A stretch of DNA of 27,754 bases from CAZQXD01 sp964597315 (GTDB lineage Bacteria > Pseudomonadota > Gammaproteobacteria > Competibacterales > Competibacteraceae): positions 1 to 27,754 of the forward strand of contig CAZQXD010000058.1 in assembly GCA_964597315.1 (NCBI GenBank), in the 5' to 3' direction. Made by a program: the position numbers and the translations under genes. Under the pieces are notes generated by a model. The model did no database searches. It was not told where the DNA came from and saw nothing but the letters and a program-made list of their open reading frames with translations. Below are positions 1 to 6,985 of this stretch, piece by piece; the first letter of the stretch is position 1; each line of letters starts with the position of its first letter.

Positions 1-473
1 CCCCCCTCCAAGGCATCTTCTGCGGCGGCCCGGATAGTGGCGGTGCTGCCCAGGCGACCGGTCTCCAGGATCACTTTCAGCCATACTTCCCGGCCGCAGA
101 CCTGTTTGCAAGTCTTAACCAGCTCCACGGCCTCGGCCCGCCGCCCGTCCAGCCAGGCCCGATACGGAAACACCAGATCCACCTCGTCGGCCCCGGAAGA
201 AACGGCCTGCCATGTATCCGCCTCGGCGGCGGCGGGATCGTCGCCCCCGGCGGGAAAATTGGCCACCGCCACCACCCGCACCCCGGACCCGGCCAGCCGC
301 CCGGCGCATAGGGTCGTGAAACGGGACCATACGCACACCGCCGCCACCGGGCCATAGGGAGTGATAGCCCGGTCGCAGAGTCGAACGATGTCCTGCTCGG
401 TGGCGGTGTCATCGAGTAGCGTCAGGTCCAAAAGGCCCAGCACTTGCTGAGCGAGATCGCGGGGGGATTGCAT
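1..473 (-). CDS. deoC: Deoxyribose-phosphate aldolase, N-terminal part (cut by window edge)
   Basis: Cytosolic class I aldolase that splits 2-deoxyribose 5-phosphate into glyceraldehyde 3-phosphate and acetaldehyde, the last step of deoxynucleoside catabolism. The visible 157 residues follow E. coli-type DeoC closely. There is an N-terminal LLDLTLLDDTAT stretch, the ANFPAGGDDP segment, GADEVDLVFPYRA (residues 95-106, holding the conserved active-site Asp of VD-VVFP), and LKVILETG at 132-139. The window ends just before the expected Schiff-base lysine motif (FIKTSTG in the family), so catalytic competence cannot be judged. The start is the ATG at 473, with a GGAG about 9 nt upstream. The gene is last in view of the minus-strand nucleoside operon, 53 nt after cdd. 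Identity is secure; the missing 3' end is only an effect of the window boundary. Confidence 0.93.
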   Translation of the reverse strand, partial: MQSPRDLAQQVLGLLDLTLLDDTATEQDIVRLCDRAITPYGPVAAVCVWSRFTTLCAGRLAGSGVRVVAVANFPAGGDDPAAAEADTWQAVSSGADEVDLVFPYRAWLDGRRAEAVELVKTCKQVCGREVWLKVILETGRLGSTATIRAAAEDALEG

Positions 474-526
474 GGGGAGAATCTCCGTCGCTTGAAGGGG
501 CATGGACAGGCTAACTCAAAAGTCAC

Positions 527-925
527 TCATGGCTCCAGATTCGCCGGGCCAAAGGACCAAGGCAGCAGCTCCCCCAGGGTCACCTTACGGCGCAACCCCT
601 CCGGCCCACACACATGGATGGGCATGGTCTCGGCCGCGAACTCCCGCAGCCGCTGTCGGCAGCCCCCGCAAGGGGTGACCAGAGCCTCGCCCCGGCCCAT
701 CACCGCTGCTTCCACGATGCGCCGCTCCCCGGCCAGCACCAGGGCGGCGATGGCCGAAGTCTCGGCGCAGCAGCCCTGGGGATAGGCGGCGTTCTCCACA
801 TTGCAACCGGTATACCAGGTCCCCGATTCGCCACGCACCGCAGCCCCCACCGGGAAGCCCGAATAGGGGGCATAGGCCCGGGCCATGGCCTGGCGCAGCA
901 AGTCCAGCACTCGTTCATCCATCAT
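527..925 (-). CDS. cdd: Cytidine deaminase (short, homotetrameric type)
   Basis: Hydrolytic deamination of cytidine and deoxycytidine to uridine and deoxyuridine in the cytosol. The 132-residue protein shows the zinc-site signatures of the small cytidine deaminases: C53-A54-E55 (within YPQGCCAETSAI) and TPCGGCRQ with C86 and C89. These are the same positions as the Bacillus subtilis enzyme. CNVENAAY (41-48) is the substrate-binding NxE segment. Length fits the homotetrameric class, not the roughly 294-residue dimeric enzyme of E. coli. The ATG at 925 overlaps the TGA of the preceding permease by one base (TGATG). A TTG at 928 and a second ATG at 922 are also in frame, so the exact start is uncertain by one codon. 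It sits between the nucleoside permease and deoC, which supports a salvage and catabolic role. Confidence 0.95.
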   Translation of the reverse strand: MMDERVLDLLRQAMARAYAPYSGFPVGAAVRGESGTWYTGCNVENAAYPQGCCAETSAIAALVLAGERRIVEAAVMGRGEALVTPCGGCRQRLREFAAETMPIHVCGPEGLRRKVTLGELLPWSFGPANLEP

Positions 926-1899
926 CAACGCGCCTTGAGGTAAGGGACGCCACTAGCCTGAGGCGCTCGGGCGCGGCCGATGAAACCGGCTAGCACCACC
1001 ACCGTGAGAATATAGGGTAGGGCCTGGATGAGCTGCACCGGAATTTCTCCAACCCCCGGCAGGGCCACACCTTGTAAGCGCACCGCCACGGCGTCCAGAA
1101 GCCCGAACAGCAAGCAGGCCCCCAGGATCGGAAACGGTCGCCAGTGGCCGAAGATCATGGCCGCCAGGGCGATATAACCCTGACCGGCGGTCATGTCCCG
1201 GATAAAACCGGCGTTCTGGGCGATGGCCAGATAGGCCCCGGCCACGCCGCACAACACCCCGGTCCAGACCAGGGCCAGATAGCGGAGCCGGTTCACTTCC
1301 ACTCCGGCCGTATCCACCGCCGCCGGATTCTCCCCCACCGCCCGCAGCCGTAGCCCGAAGCGGCTGCGATAGACCACCCACCAGGTCAAGGGCACGGCCA
1401 GCAGGGCCAGATACACCAGCAGGTTATGGCCGCTCAGCAGTTCCGCGTACACAGGCCCCAGCACCGGCCACTGGGCGATGCTCCCGGCCCCGGGTAGGAG
1501 CAGCGGCATGAAACGGGCCGTGGCCTCCAGGGGCGGGGTCTGGCTCCCCAGACCGAACCAGGCTACGGCCAGGGAGGCCGTCAGTCCCGAGGCCAGGATA
1601 TTGATGGCCACCCCGCTGACCACCTGATTACCCCGGTGGGTGACGCAGGCGAAGGCGTGGAGCAGAGCCAGCAGCACCGCCGTTCCCACTGCCGCCCCCA
1701 GGCCCAGCCAGGCCGAGCCGCTCACCGCCGCCGTGGCCCCGGCGGCGAAGGCCCCGGCCAGCATCTTGCCCTCCAGGCCGATGTCGATAACCCCCGAACG
1801 CTCGGCGAACAGCCCGGCCAGGGCCGCCAGAATCAGCGGGGTGGCGACCCGCAGGGTGGCGTCCAGGGTCAGCACCAGCAGCAGCCAACCCTCAGTCAT
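925..1899 (-). CDS. Nucleoside ABC transporter permease, second subunit (NupQ-type)
   Basis: Inner-membrane permease of a BMP-family nucleoside importer, 324 residues and mostly hydrophobic. It carries the family hallmark ERSGVIDIGLEGKMLAGAF near residues 33-51 and a later GENPAAVDTAGVEVNRLRY segment (about 188-206). That segment is the cytoplasmic coupling loop that contacts the ATPase in this branch of permeases (BPD_transp_2, as in RbsC/NupQ). The start at 1899 overlaps the end of the upstream permease gene by 8 nt and its stop abuts cdd, so translational coupling is likely. The pair with the longer permease upstream is the usual heterodimer for purine or general nucleoside uptake (B. subtilis nupNOPQ). 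Substrate assignment rests on the family and on neighbouring cdd and deoC. Confidence 0.9.
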   Translation of the reverse strand: MTEGWLLLVLTLDATLRVATPLILAALAGLFAERSGVIDIGLEGKMLAGAFAAGATAAVSGSAWLGLGAAVGTAVLLALLHAFACVTHRGNQVVSGVAINILASGLTASLAVAWFGLGSQTPPLEATARFMPLLLPGAGSIAQWPVLGPVYAELLSGHNLLVYLALLAVPLTWWVVYRSRFGLRLRAVGENPAAVDTAGVEVNRLRYLALVWTGVLCGVAGAYLAIAQNAGFIRDMTAGQGYIALAAMIFGHWRPFPILGACLLFGLLDAVAVRLQGVALPGVGEIPVQLIQALPYILTVVVLAGFIGRARAPQASGVPYLKAR

Positions 1900-3016
1900 G
1901 GCCCACCTCTGGGCGCGGGACCAGGGACCGGCGCCGACCGACCGGGAGCAGCCGGCCTAGCAGAGGCCGGAACAGGGACTCCAAAGCCCCGCAGAACAGG
2001 ATCACCAGACCCTGGATCACCACCACCAGGTCCGAAGTGACCCGGGGCATTTCGAAGGCCAACTCCGCGCCCCCCTGATACAAGGCCCCGAACAGCAGGC
2101 TGGCCAGGATGATCCCTAGGGGGTGGGCGCGGCCCATCAGGGCCACGGCGATGCCCACAAAACCATAGCCAGCCGCGAACCCCAACAGCAGCCGGTGTTG
2201 GGCGCCCAGGATTTCATTAACGCCCACGAAACCGGCCATGGCCCCGGCCAGGGCCATGGTGGCGATCACCACCCGGTCCGGGCGGATACCGGCGTAGATG
2301 GCCGCCGCCTCGTTGGCGCCCACGACGCGAATGGCATAGCCCCAGCGGGTATGCCAGACCAGCACCCAGACGAAACCGCAGCAGAACAAAGCCCAGACGA
2401 AGGACAGATTCAGGGGCGAGGGGGGCAGAGCCAGGCCCGCAGACTCCAGGGCTTGGTGCAGGGGCGGCAGCCAGGCGCTGTCTAGGATGGCCCGGCTTTC
2501 CGGGGACATCTGTTCGGGGGCTCGGAACACATTGACCAGCAGATACACCATCAGCGCCGAGGCGATGAAGTTGAACATGATGGTGGTGATGACGATATGA
2601 CTGCCCCGCCGGGCCTGGAGATAGCCGGGGATGAAGGCCCAGGCCGCCCCAAAGCCGGCCGCCGCCAACACCGCCAGGGGGGCGATGGCCCACCAGGGCA
2701 GCCAGCGATCTAGGGCCAGGGCCGTAAGCCCCACCCCTAGCCCGCCCAGGGTGGCCTGCCCCTCGCCGCCGATATTGAACAGCCCGGCGTGGAAGGCCAG
2801 GGCCACGGCCAGCCCGGTGAAAATGAAATTGGTGGCGTAGTACAGGGTATAGCCCACCCCTTCGGCATGGCCAAAAGCGCCGCTGGCCAGTAGCTCCAGG
2901 GCAGTCAGGGGGTTTTCGCCGATGGCCAGGATCATTAGCCCGGACACCGCCAGCGCCAGGGTGAGCTGGATCAGGGGCAGCAGCCCCAGGTCCACCCAGC
3001 GGGGCAGGGGGGTCAT
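1892..3016 (-). CDS. Nucleoside ABC transporter permease, first subunit (NupP-type)
   Basis: Integral membrane subunit of 374 residues, partner of the following permease. Visible family features are IGENPLTALELLASGAFG early in the protein, FNIGGEGQATLGGLG (the NIGxEGQ signature) and RVVGANEAAAIYAGI as the coupling loop. A long periplasmic insertion between helices (around MSPESRAILDSAWLPPL) is typical of this subunit compared with the shorter NupQ type. I chose the ATG at 3016 because it forms an ATGA overlap with the stop of the upstream ATPase gene. An ATG at 3049 would add 11 residues and lie wholly inside that gene. It is the third gene of the operon, with a high hydrophobic content throughout. 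Confidence 0.9.
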   Translation of the reverse strand: MTPLPRWVDLGLLPLIQLTLALAVSGLMILAIGENPLTALELLASGAFGHAEGVGYTLYYATNFIFTGLAVALAFHAGLFNIGGEGQATLGGLGVGLTALALDRWLPWWAIAPLAVLAAAGFGAAWAFIPGYLQARRGSHIVITTIMFNFIASALMVYLLVNVFRAPEQMSPESRAILDSAWLPPLHQALESAGLALPPSPLNLSFVWALFCCGFVWVLVWHTRWGYAIRVVGANEAAAIYAGIRPDRVVIATMALAGAMAGFVGVNEILGAQHRLLLGFAAGYGFVGIAVALMGRAHPLGIILASLLFGALYQGGAELAFEMPRVTSDLVVVIQGLVILFCGALESLFRPLLGRLLPVGRRRSLVPRPEVGHD

Positions 3017-4530
3017 GCCGCCCCCGCCATCAATAACCCCAGACGGCATTGGTCGGCCTGCCAGGCGGGCAGTTCACCGGTGATGCGCCCGGCGCACATG
3101 ACCAGAATCCGGTCGCTCAGGGCCAGAATCTCCTCCAACTCCGAGGACACCAGCAGCAAGGCCCGGCCCTTGTCCCGCAGGGCGATGAGCTGGGCATGGA
3201 TGAACTGGATGGCGCCGATATCCACCCCTCGGGTGGGCTGGCCCACCAGCAGCACCCGGGGTTCCCGGTACAGCTCCCGGGCCAACACCAGCTTTTGCTG
3301 ATTGCCCCCGGAGAAATACGCCGTTTTCAGGCCCGGCTTCGGGGGGCGCACATCGAAGGCCCCCATGCGCTCGGCGCAGTGGTCGGCCATGGCCTTGCGG
3401 GACTGCCAGACCCGACCGTTGTAGGCGGGGTCGGCGTGATAGCCCAGGGCCGCCGACTCGTAGGCCCGAAAGCCGACCACCAGGCCCCGGCGCAGACGGT
3501 CCTCGGGCACATGGGCGGCGGCGTCCCGGCGCAGGGCGGCGGCGTCGAAACCGCTGTCAGGATGGATGTCGGCATCCCCCAACACGATTCGCCCGGCGGC
3601 AAAGGGGCGGATGCCGGATAGGGCCTCCAGCAGTTCGCTCTGGCCGTTGCCGGAGACCCCGGCGATGCCCACGATCTCCCCGGCTCGCACCTGAAAGCTC
3701 ACCCCATCCACCCGCCGGGTCCCGGCGTCGTCCAACACCGTCAGGTCCGCCACGCTAAGCAGCGGTCGGCCCGGCACGGCCGGAGACTTACATACCCCCA
3801 GCCGCACTTTGCGTCCCACCATCAGCTCCGCCAGGGTGGCCGGGTCGGTCTCAGCCGTGGCCCGGTGGGCGACCATGGTCCCTTGGCGCATCACCGACAC
3901 CCGGTCGGTGACGGCCATGATTTCCTGGAGCTTGTGGGTGATCAGCAGCACCGTGGCGCCTTGGGCGGCCAGGGCCTTGAGAATCCGAAACAGGCTCTCG
4001 GTCTCCTGGGGGGTGAGTACCCCGGTGGGTTCGTCCAGAATCAGAATCCGCGCCCCTCGGTACAGGGTCTTGAGGATTTCCACCCGCTGTTGCAGGCCCA
4101 CTGGCAGGTCTCCCACCTGGGCCTCCGGGTCCACTTCCAGGCCGTAGTCCCGTTCCAGGCGGAGCAGTTCCCGGCGGGCGGCGCGTCGGCCCCGGGCCAG
4201 CAACCAGCCCCCCTCGGCTCCCAGCATGACGTTATCCAGCACACTCAGGGTGTCCACTAGCATGAAGTGTTGGTGCACCATGCCGATGCCAGCGCGGATG
4301 GCGTCTTGGGCGTGGCGGAGGGTCACGGGGCGGCCATTCACCTGGATAATGCCGGCGTCGGCCTGATACAAGCCGTACACGATGGACATTAATGTGGATT
4401 TGCCGGCGCCGTTCTCGCCGACGATGCCGTGGATGCTGCCCCGGGCCACCGTCAGGTCCACGGCCCGGTTGGCGTGGACCGGGCCGAAGCGCTTATGGAT
4501 GCCGATCAGTTCGAGTGCTGGGCTGTCCAT
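3013..4530 (-). CDS. Nucleoside ABC transporter ATP-binding protein (double NBD, NupO-type)
   Basis: Cytoplasmic energising subunit of 505 residues with two fused nucleotide-binding domains. Domain 1 has an intact Walker A, GENGAGKS (residues 38-45), a Q-loop region GMVHQHFMLVDTLSVLDN and Walker B ILILDEPT. Its signature is LPVGLQQRVEIL rather than LSGGQ. Domain 2 has a degenerate Walker A (GVSGNGQSE, lysine replaced), a good signature FSGGNQQKLVLAREL and VLLVGQPTRGVDIG in place of a classical Walker B. This asymmetry is normal for the RbsA/MglA/NupO family, so it does not indicate decay. The ATG at 4530 lies 4 nt after the TAA of the binding-protein gene; an upstream in-frame start at 4569 would overlap that gene. 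Sugar import is a family alternative, but the BMP partner and cdd/deoC argue for nucleosides. Confidence 0.93.
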   Translation of the reverse strand: MDSPALELIGIHKRFGPVHANRAVDLTVARGSIHGIVGENGAGKSTLMSIVYGLYQADAGIIQVNGRPVTLRHAQDAIRAGIGMVHQHFMLVDTLSVLDNVMLGAEGGWLLARGRRAARRELLRLERDYGLEVDPEAQVGDLPVGLQQRVEILKTLYRGARILILDEPTGVLTPQETESLFRILKALAAQGATVLLITHKLQEIMAVTDRVSVMRQGTMVAHRATAETDPATLAELMVGRKVRLGVCKSPAVPGRPLLSVADLTVLDDAGTRRVDGVSFQVRAGEIVGIAGVSGNGQSELLEALSGIRPFAAGRIVLGDADIHPDSGFDAAALRRDAAAHVPEDRLRRGLVVGFRAYESAALGYHADPAYNGRVWQSRKAMADHCAERMGAFDVRPPKPGLKTAYFSGGNQQKLVLARELYREPRVLLVGQPTRGVDIGAIQFIHAQLIALRDKGRALLLVSSELEEILALSDRILVMCAGRITGELPAWQADQCRLGLLMAGAA

Positions 4531-4534
4531 GGGC

Positions 4535-5515
4535 TTAGTCCGGGCAGGTATTGTCCGCCATATAATCATGCACCTGGATAGCGCCGGAGTTGATGGCGGC
4601 AGCGAGCTGGTCGGCTTGGGCCTGCATAGCCGCGCTGATCAGCTCCCGGTTGAACTCATCCAGGGACCAGGCCACGCCGTTTTCGGCCAGCCCCAGCACC
4701 TCCAGTCCTGGCCGCCAAGCGCCGTCCATGGTCTCTTTGAAGGCCCGATAGACAGCCACGTCCACGCGCTTTTCCATGGAGGTGAGCATATTGCCCGGGT
4801 GCAGGTGGTTTTGGTTGGAGTCCACGCCGATGGCCAGCTTGCCCAGGTCCTGGGCGGCCTGGTAGACCCCGATGCCGGTGCCCCCGGCGGCGGCGAACAC
4901 CACATCGGCCCCCCGGTCGAACTGGCTGCGGGCCAGCTCCGCCCCCTTGCCCGGATTGTTCCAGGCCGCCGGGGTGGCGCCGGTCATGTTCTGAAACACC
5001 TGGATGTCCGGGTTGATGTGTTTGGCGCCCTGTTGGTAGCCGCAGGCGAAGCGGCGGATCAGAGGGACGTCCATTCCGCCTACGAAGCCCAGCTTGCCGG
5101 TTTTAGAAGCCATGGCTGCCAGAGCGCCCACCAGAAACGAGCCTTCCTGTTCCTTGAACACCACGGATTTCACATTGGGCTGGTCCACCACCGTGTCGAT
5201 GAGGGTAAAGCGGGTGTCCGGGAACTCCGGGGCCACTTTTGCCATCGCTGGTCCCTGGGCAAAGCCGATGGCCACGATGGGATCGGCGCCGCGCCTGGCC
5301 AGTCGGCGTAGGGCCTGCTCCCGCTGGGCGGGGTTCTGAATTTCGAACTCCCGATAGTTGATGCCGGTTTCCTCCTTGAAGCGCTCAGCGCCGTTGTAGG
5401 CGGCCTCATTGAAGGATTTGTCAAATTTGAAACCCATGTCGTAGATCACAGTGGGCTGGAAATCGGCGGCCAGGACCGGGGCGGCGAAAGCGGCGGCGAG
5501 TAGCAGGGGTTTCAT
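4535..5515 (-). CDS. BMP-family nucleoside-binding periplasmic protein
   Basis: Solute-binding protein of 326 residues that captures nucleosides in the periplasm and delivers them to the permease pair. It starts with a Sec signal peptide (MKPLLLAAAFAAPVLA, then ADFQP). No cysteine follows the cleavage region, so it is a soluble periplasmic protein, unlike the lipoproteins of Gram-positive bacteria and spirochaetes (NupN, PnrA/TmpC). Family features are YDMGFKFDKSFNEAAYNG near the mature N-terminus, FVGGMDVPLIRRFACGYQQG in the middle, DVVFAAAGGTGIGVYQAA, and GVDSNQNHLHPGNMLTSMEKR. These are hallmarks of Pfam Bmp. A GGGAG motif lies about 8 nt before the ATG. First gene of the operon, with a roughly 220-nt spacer upstream that must hold the promoter. 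Confidence 0.93.
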   Translation of the reverse strand: MKPLLLAAAFAAPVLAADFQPTVIYDMGFKFDKSFNEAAYNGAERFKEETGINYREFEIQNPAQREQALRRLARRGADPIVAIGFAQGPAMAKVAPEFPDTRFTLIDTVVDQPNVKSVVFKEQEGSFLVGALAAMASKTGKLGFVGGMDVPLIRRFACGYQQGAKHINPDIQVFQNMTGATPAAWNNPGKGAELARSQFDRGADVVFAAAGGTGIGVYQAAQDLGKLAIGVDSNQNHLHPGNMLTSMEKRVDVAVYRAFKETMDGAWRPGLEVLGLAENGVAWSLDEFNRELISAAMQAQADQLAAAINSGAIQVHDYMADNTCPD

Positions 5516-5567
5516 GGGACGGTCTCCCTAGGGCAGGTGGGGCCGGGTTGAATGGAATCTGGCATTC

Positions 5568-5573
5568 ACTATA
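5568..5573 (-). promoter_or_regulatory. Candidate -10 element for the nucleoside operon
   Basis: On the minus strand this reads TATAGT, about 53 nt before the ATG of the binding-protein gene. No convincing -35 was found at 16-18 nt upstream. A short inverted repeat, ATACC and GGTAT (5604-5608 with 5617-5621), lies further upstream and could be an operator. The placement is plausible because the region between the SGNH gene and the operon must contain a start site, but the call rests on one hexamer. Confidence 0.3.
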
Positions 5574-5653
5574 GATTAGCCCCTGGAATCGTCGCTGCCC
5601 GACATACCCCATGTTAGGTATCATCCGCCTGGTCCACAGACCATACGAGAAAC

Positions 5654-5682
5654 AATGCATTAGGCGCGTCGGTGCGCCATGG
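5654..5682. repeat. Intergenic repeat copy A (left flank of the MBOAT cassette)
   Basis: The unit starts with AATGCATTAGGCGCG (5654-5668), which matches 14 of 15 bases at 8563-8577 in the same orientation. It continues into GGTGCGCCATGG. Internally GGCGC and GCGCC can pair around ACCGAC, giving a small hairpin. It lies between the SGNH-like gene and the nucleoside operon. Confidence 0.5.
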
Positions 5683-5710
5683 CTGCGGTTTGTTCCTCGG
5701 CGCAGTCCAT
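5660..5710 (-). CDS. Possible 16-residue small ORF downstream of the SGNH-like gene
   Basis: The frame encodes MDCAEEQTAAMAHRRA and ends in TAA. A very strong Shine-Dalgarno (GGAGGAG) sits about 7 nt before the ATG, better than that of most genes nearby. The start lies 25 nt past the stop of the SGNH-like gene on the same strand, so it could be translated from the same transcript. The last six codons coincide with intergenic repeat copy A. I recognise no family. It could be a leader or small peptide, or a fortuitous frame after a remnant ribosome binding site. Length alone gives no coding evidence. Confidence 0.3.
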   Translation of the reverse strand: MDCAEEQTAAMAHRRA

Positions 5711-5735
5711 GGTGGGTCTCCTCCGGCTCGCGAAC

Positions 5736-6983
5736 TTAGGACCGCTCTTTGCTGAGGGCAAGAAAGGCTTGGGCCAGGGCGTCGATTTCTTGACCTGCCC
5801 GATGCAGGTAGGTGTTTCGGGCAGCCTGGATGCGGCGTAGGTGGGCTTCCAAAGTCCCTGTGTCGAGCCGTGCGCCGAAGTCCTCGGGGATCGGACGGCT
5901 CGGTTCCCCATGGCCCAAAACCCGGTCCAGGATCATGTCGCCGACGGCTTTCTTGTAATGTCCACTCTCCCAGTACCATTGCATCCGGGTTTTGGTATCG
6001 CCTTGCTTCGGCACAGGCTCGGTGGTGATCGTGTTATAGCCGCTGAAGTCCCAAAGGGGCACCTTGCCCTGGCCTTCCTGGGCCACAATCCGTGCGATCT
6101 CCCGTTTCCAGTTCTCGAAAGTAGGCCATAGACCGGCGGCTATCAGGGATTCGTTGAGGTGGGCATGGTAGGGATGAATGTACAAGCGCAGCTCAATGTT
6201 CCGCTGCTGGCAGTCCCGGATTAGCGCCCTTAGGGTGTCGATGGAAGGAGAACCGGCGGCGTCGGCGAAGTACAGATTGGCCGGGTAGCGAAGTTGATTT
6301 TTAAAGTTTTCCAGATCGCGTTGTCTGAACAGGGCATAGTGTCCCTCGGTGCGCACATAACCGGCATATTCTCGCAGTGGATTGAAGCCCAGCGCGGTCA
6401 TATCGGCGGTCTCAGGCAACCGCTGCGCGGCCACTGTATAGAATGAATCCAGGGTGGCGCTCAGGGATAACAGCAAAGTGAACTGCTCCTCCAACCGCTG
6501 CCGCCAGCTTTGTTGGGGTGGAGCGGCTTCGACCAAGCCCTGGGGTCCAGTATAATCCTCGGGTTTCGGCGCCAGGGGGTGGGGAAAGTCCATAAAATCC
6601 AAACCCAGTACGACTAATCGCGGACTGCCCTGCTCAAACGCCTGTTTCAGATACCTATAGGCCGCCCCCATGCCGGCGCCGGGCACCGCTAGGTTATAGA
6701 CCGGGCGGGCGCTTGGGGGCCAGGCCGGGTGGCGGGGATCGAGACCGATATCGGCCCGGGAATTTCCCAGGATCAAGCCCCGGGGTTGGACCCGTTCCAG
6801 TCCGTGGCGTTTGGCCGCATGCACTTGGGTGGCGGCCCGGGGTTTATGGTGGTTGAATCCTGAAAGTTCAAACAAACGGAACACCCCGTAGGGGTCCACG
6901 ACGAGATTGAAACCCATTACAAACAACAAACCCAGTACCGTGGTGAGCAGCCAGGTTTTTAGAAATCGGCTCATGACGCGCAT
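5736..6983 (-). CDS. Membrane-anchored SGNH-hydrolase-like protein paired with an MBOAT acyltransferase
   Basis: A 415-residue protein with one N-terminal membrane segment (about residues 8-28) and a periplasmic remainder. GLILGNSRADIGLDP (69-83, GNS at 73-75) sits where SGNH/GDSL enzymes have the nucleophile motif. Near the C-terminus WYWESGHYKKAVGDMI resembles the D-x-x-H catalytic block of this group, with Glu in place of Asp. Such proteins commonly neighbour MBOAT O-acyltransferases, as AlgJ/AlgX and DltD-like partners do in alginate and teichoic acid acylation, and are thought to receive or transfer the acyl group outside the membrane. The ATG at 6983 starts 2 nt after the stop of the MBOAT gene. 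A longer frame exists upstream but would lie inside that gene. The true substrate is unknown. Confidence 0.7.
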   Translation of the reverse strand: MRVMSRFLKTWLLTTVLGLLFVMGFNLVVDPYGVFRLFELSGFNHHKPRAATQVHAAKRHGLERVQPRGLILGNSRADIGLDPRHPAWPPSARPVYNLAVPGAGMGAAYRYLKQAFEQGSPRLVVLGLDFMDFPHPLAPKPEDYTGPQGLVEAAPPQQSWRQRLEEQFTLLLSLSATLDSFYTVAAQRLPETADMTALGFNPLREYAGYVRTEGHYALFRQRDLENFKNQLRYPANLYFADAAGSPSIDTLRALIRDCQQRNIELRLYIHPYHAHLNESLIAAGLWPTFENWKREIARIVAQEGQGKVPLWDFSGYNTITTEPVPKQGDTKTRMQWYWESGHYKKAVGDMILDRVLGHGEPSRPIPEDFGARLDTGTLEAHLRRIQAARNTYLHRAGQEIDALAQAFLALSKERS

Positions 6984-6985
6984 CT

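Noticed and set aside
3013..4530. Degenerate Walker motifs in the nucleoside ATPase as evidence of a broken gene
   Set aside because: The same replacements in domain 2 are the family norm for RbsA/NupO-type fused ATPases.
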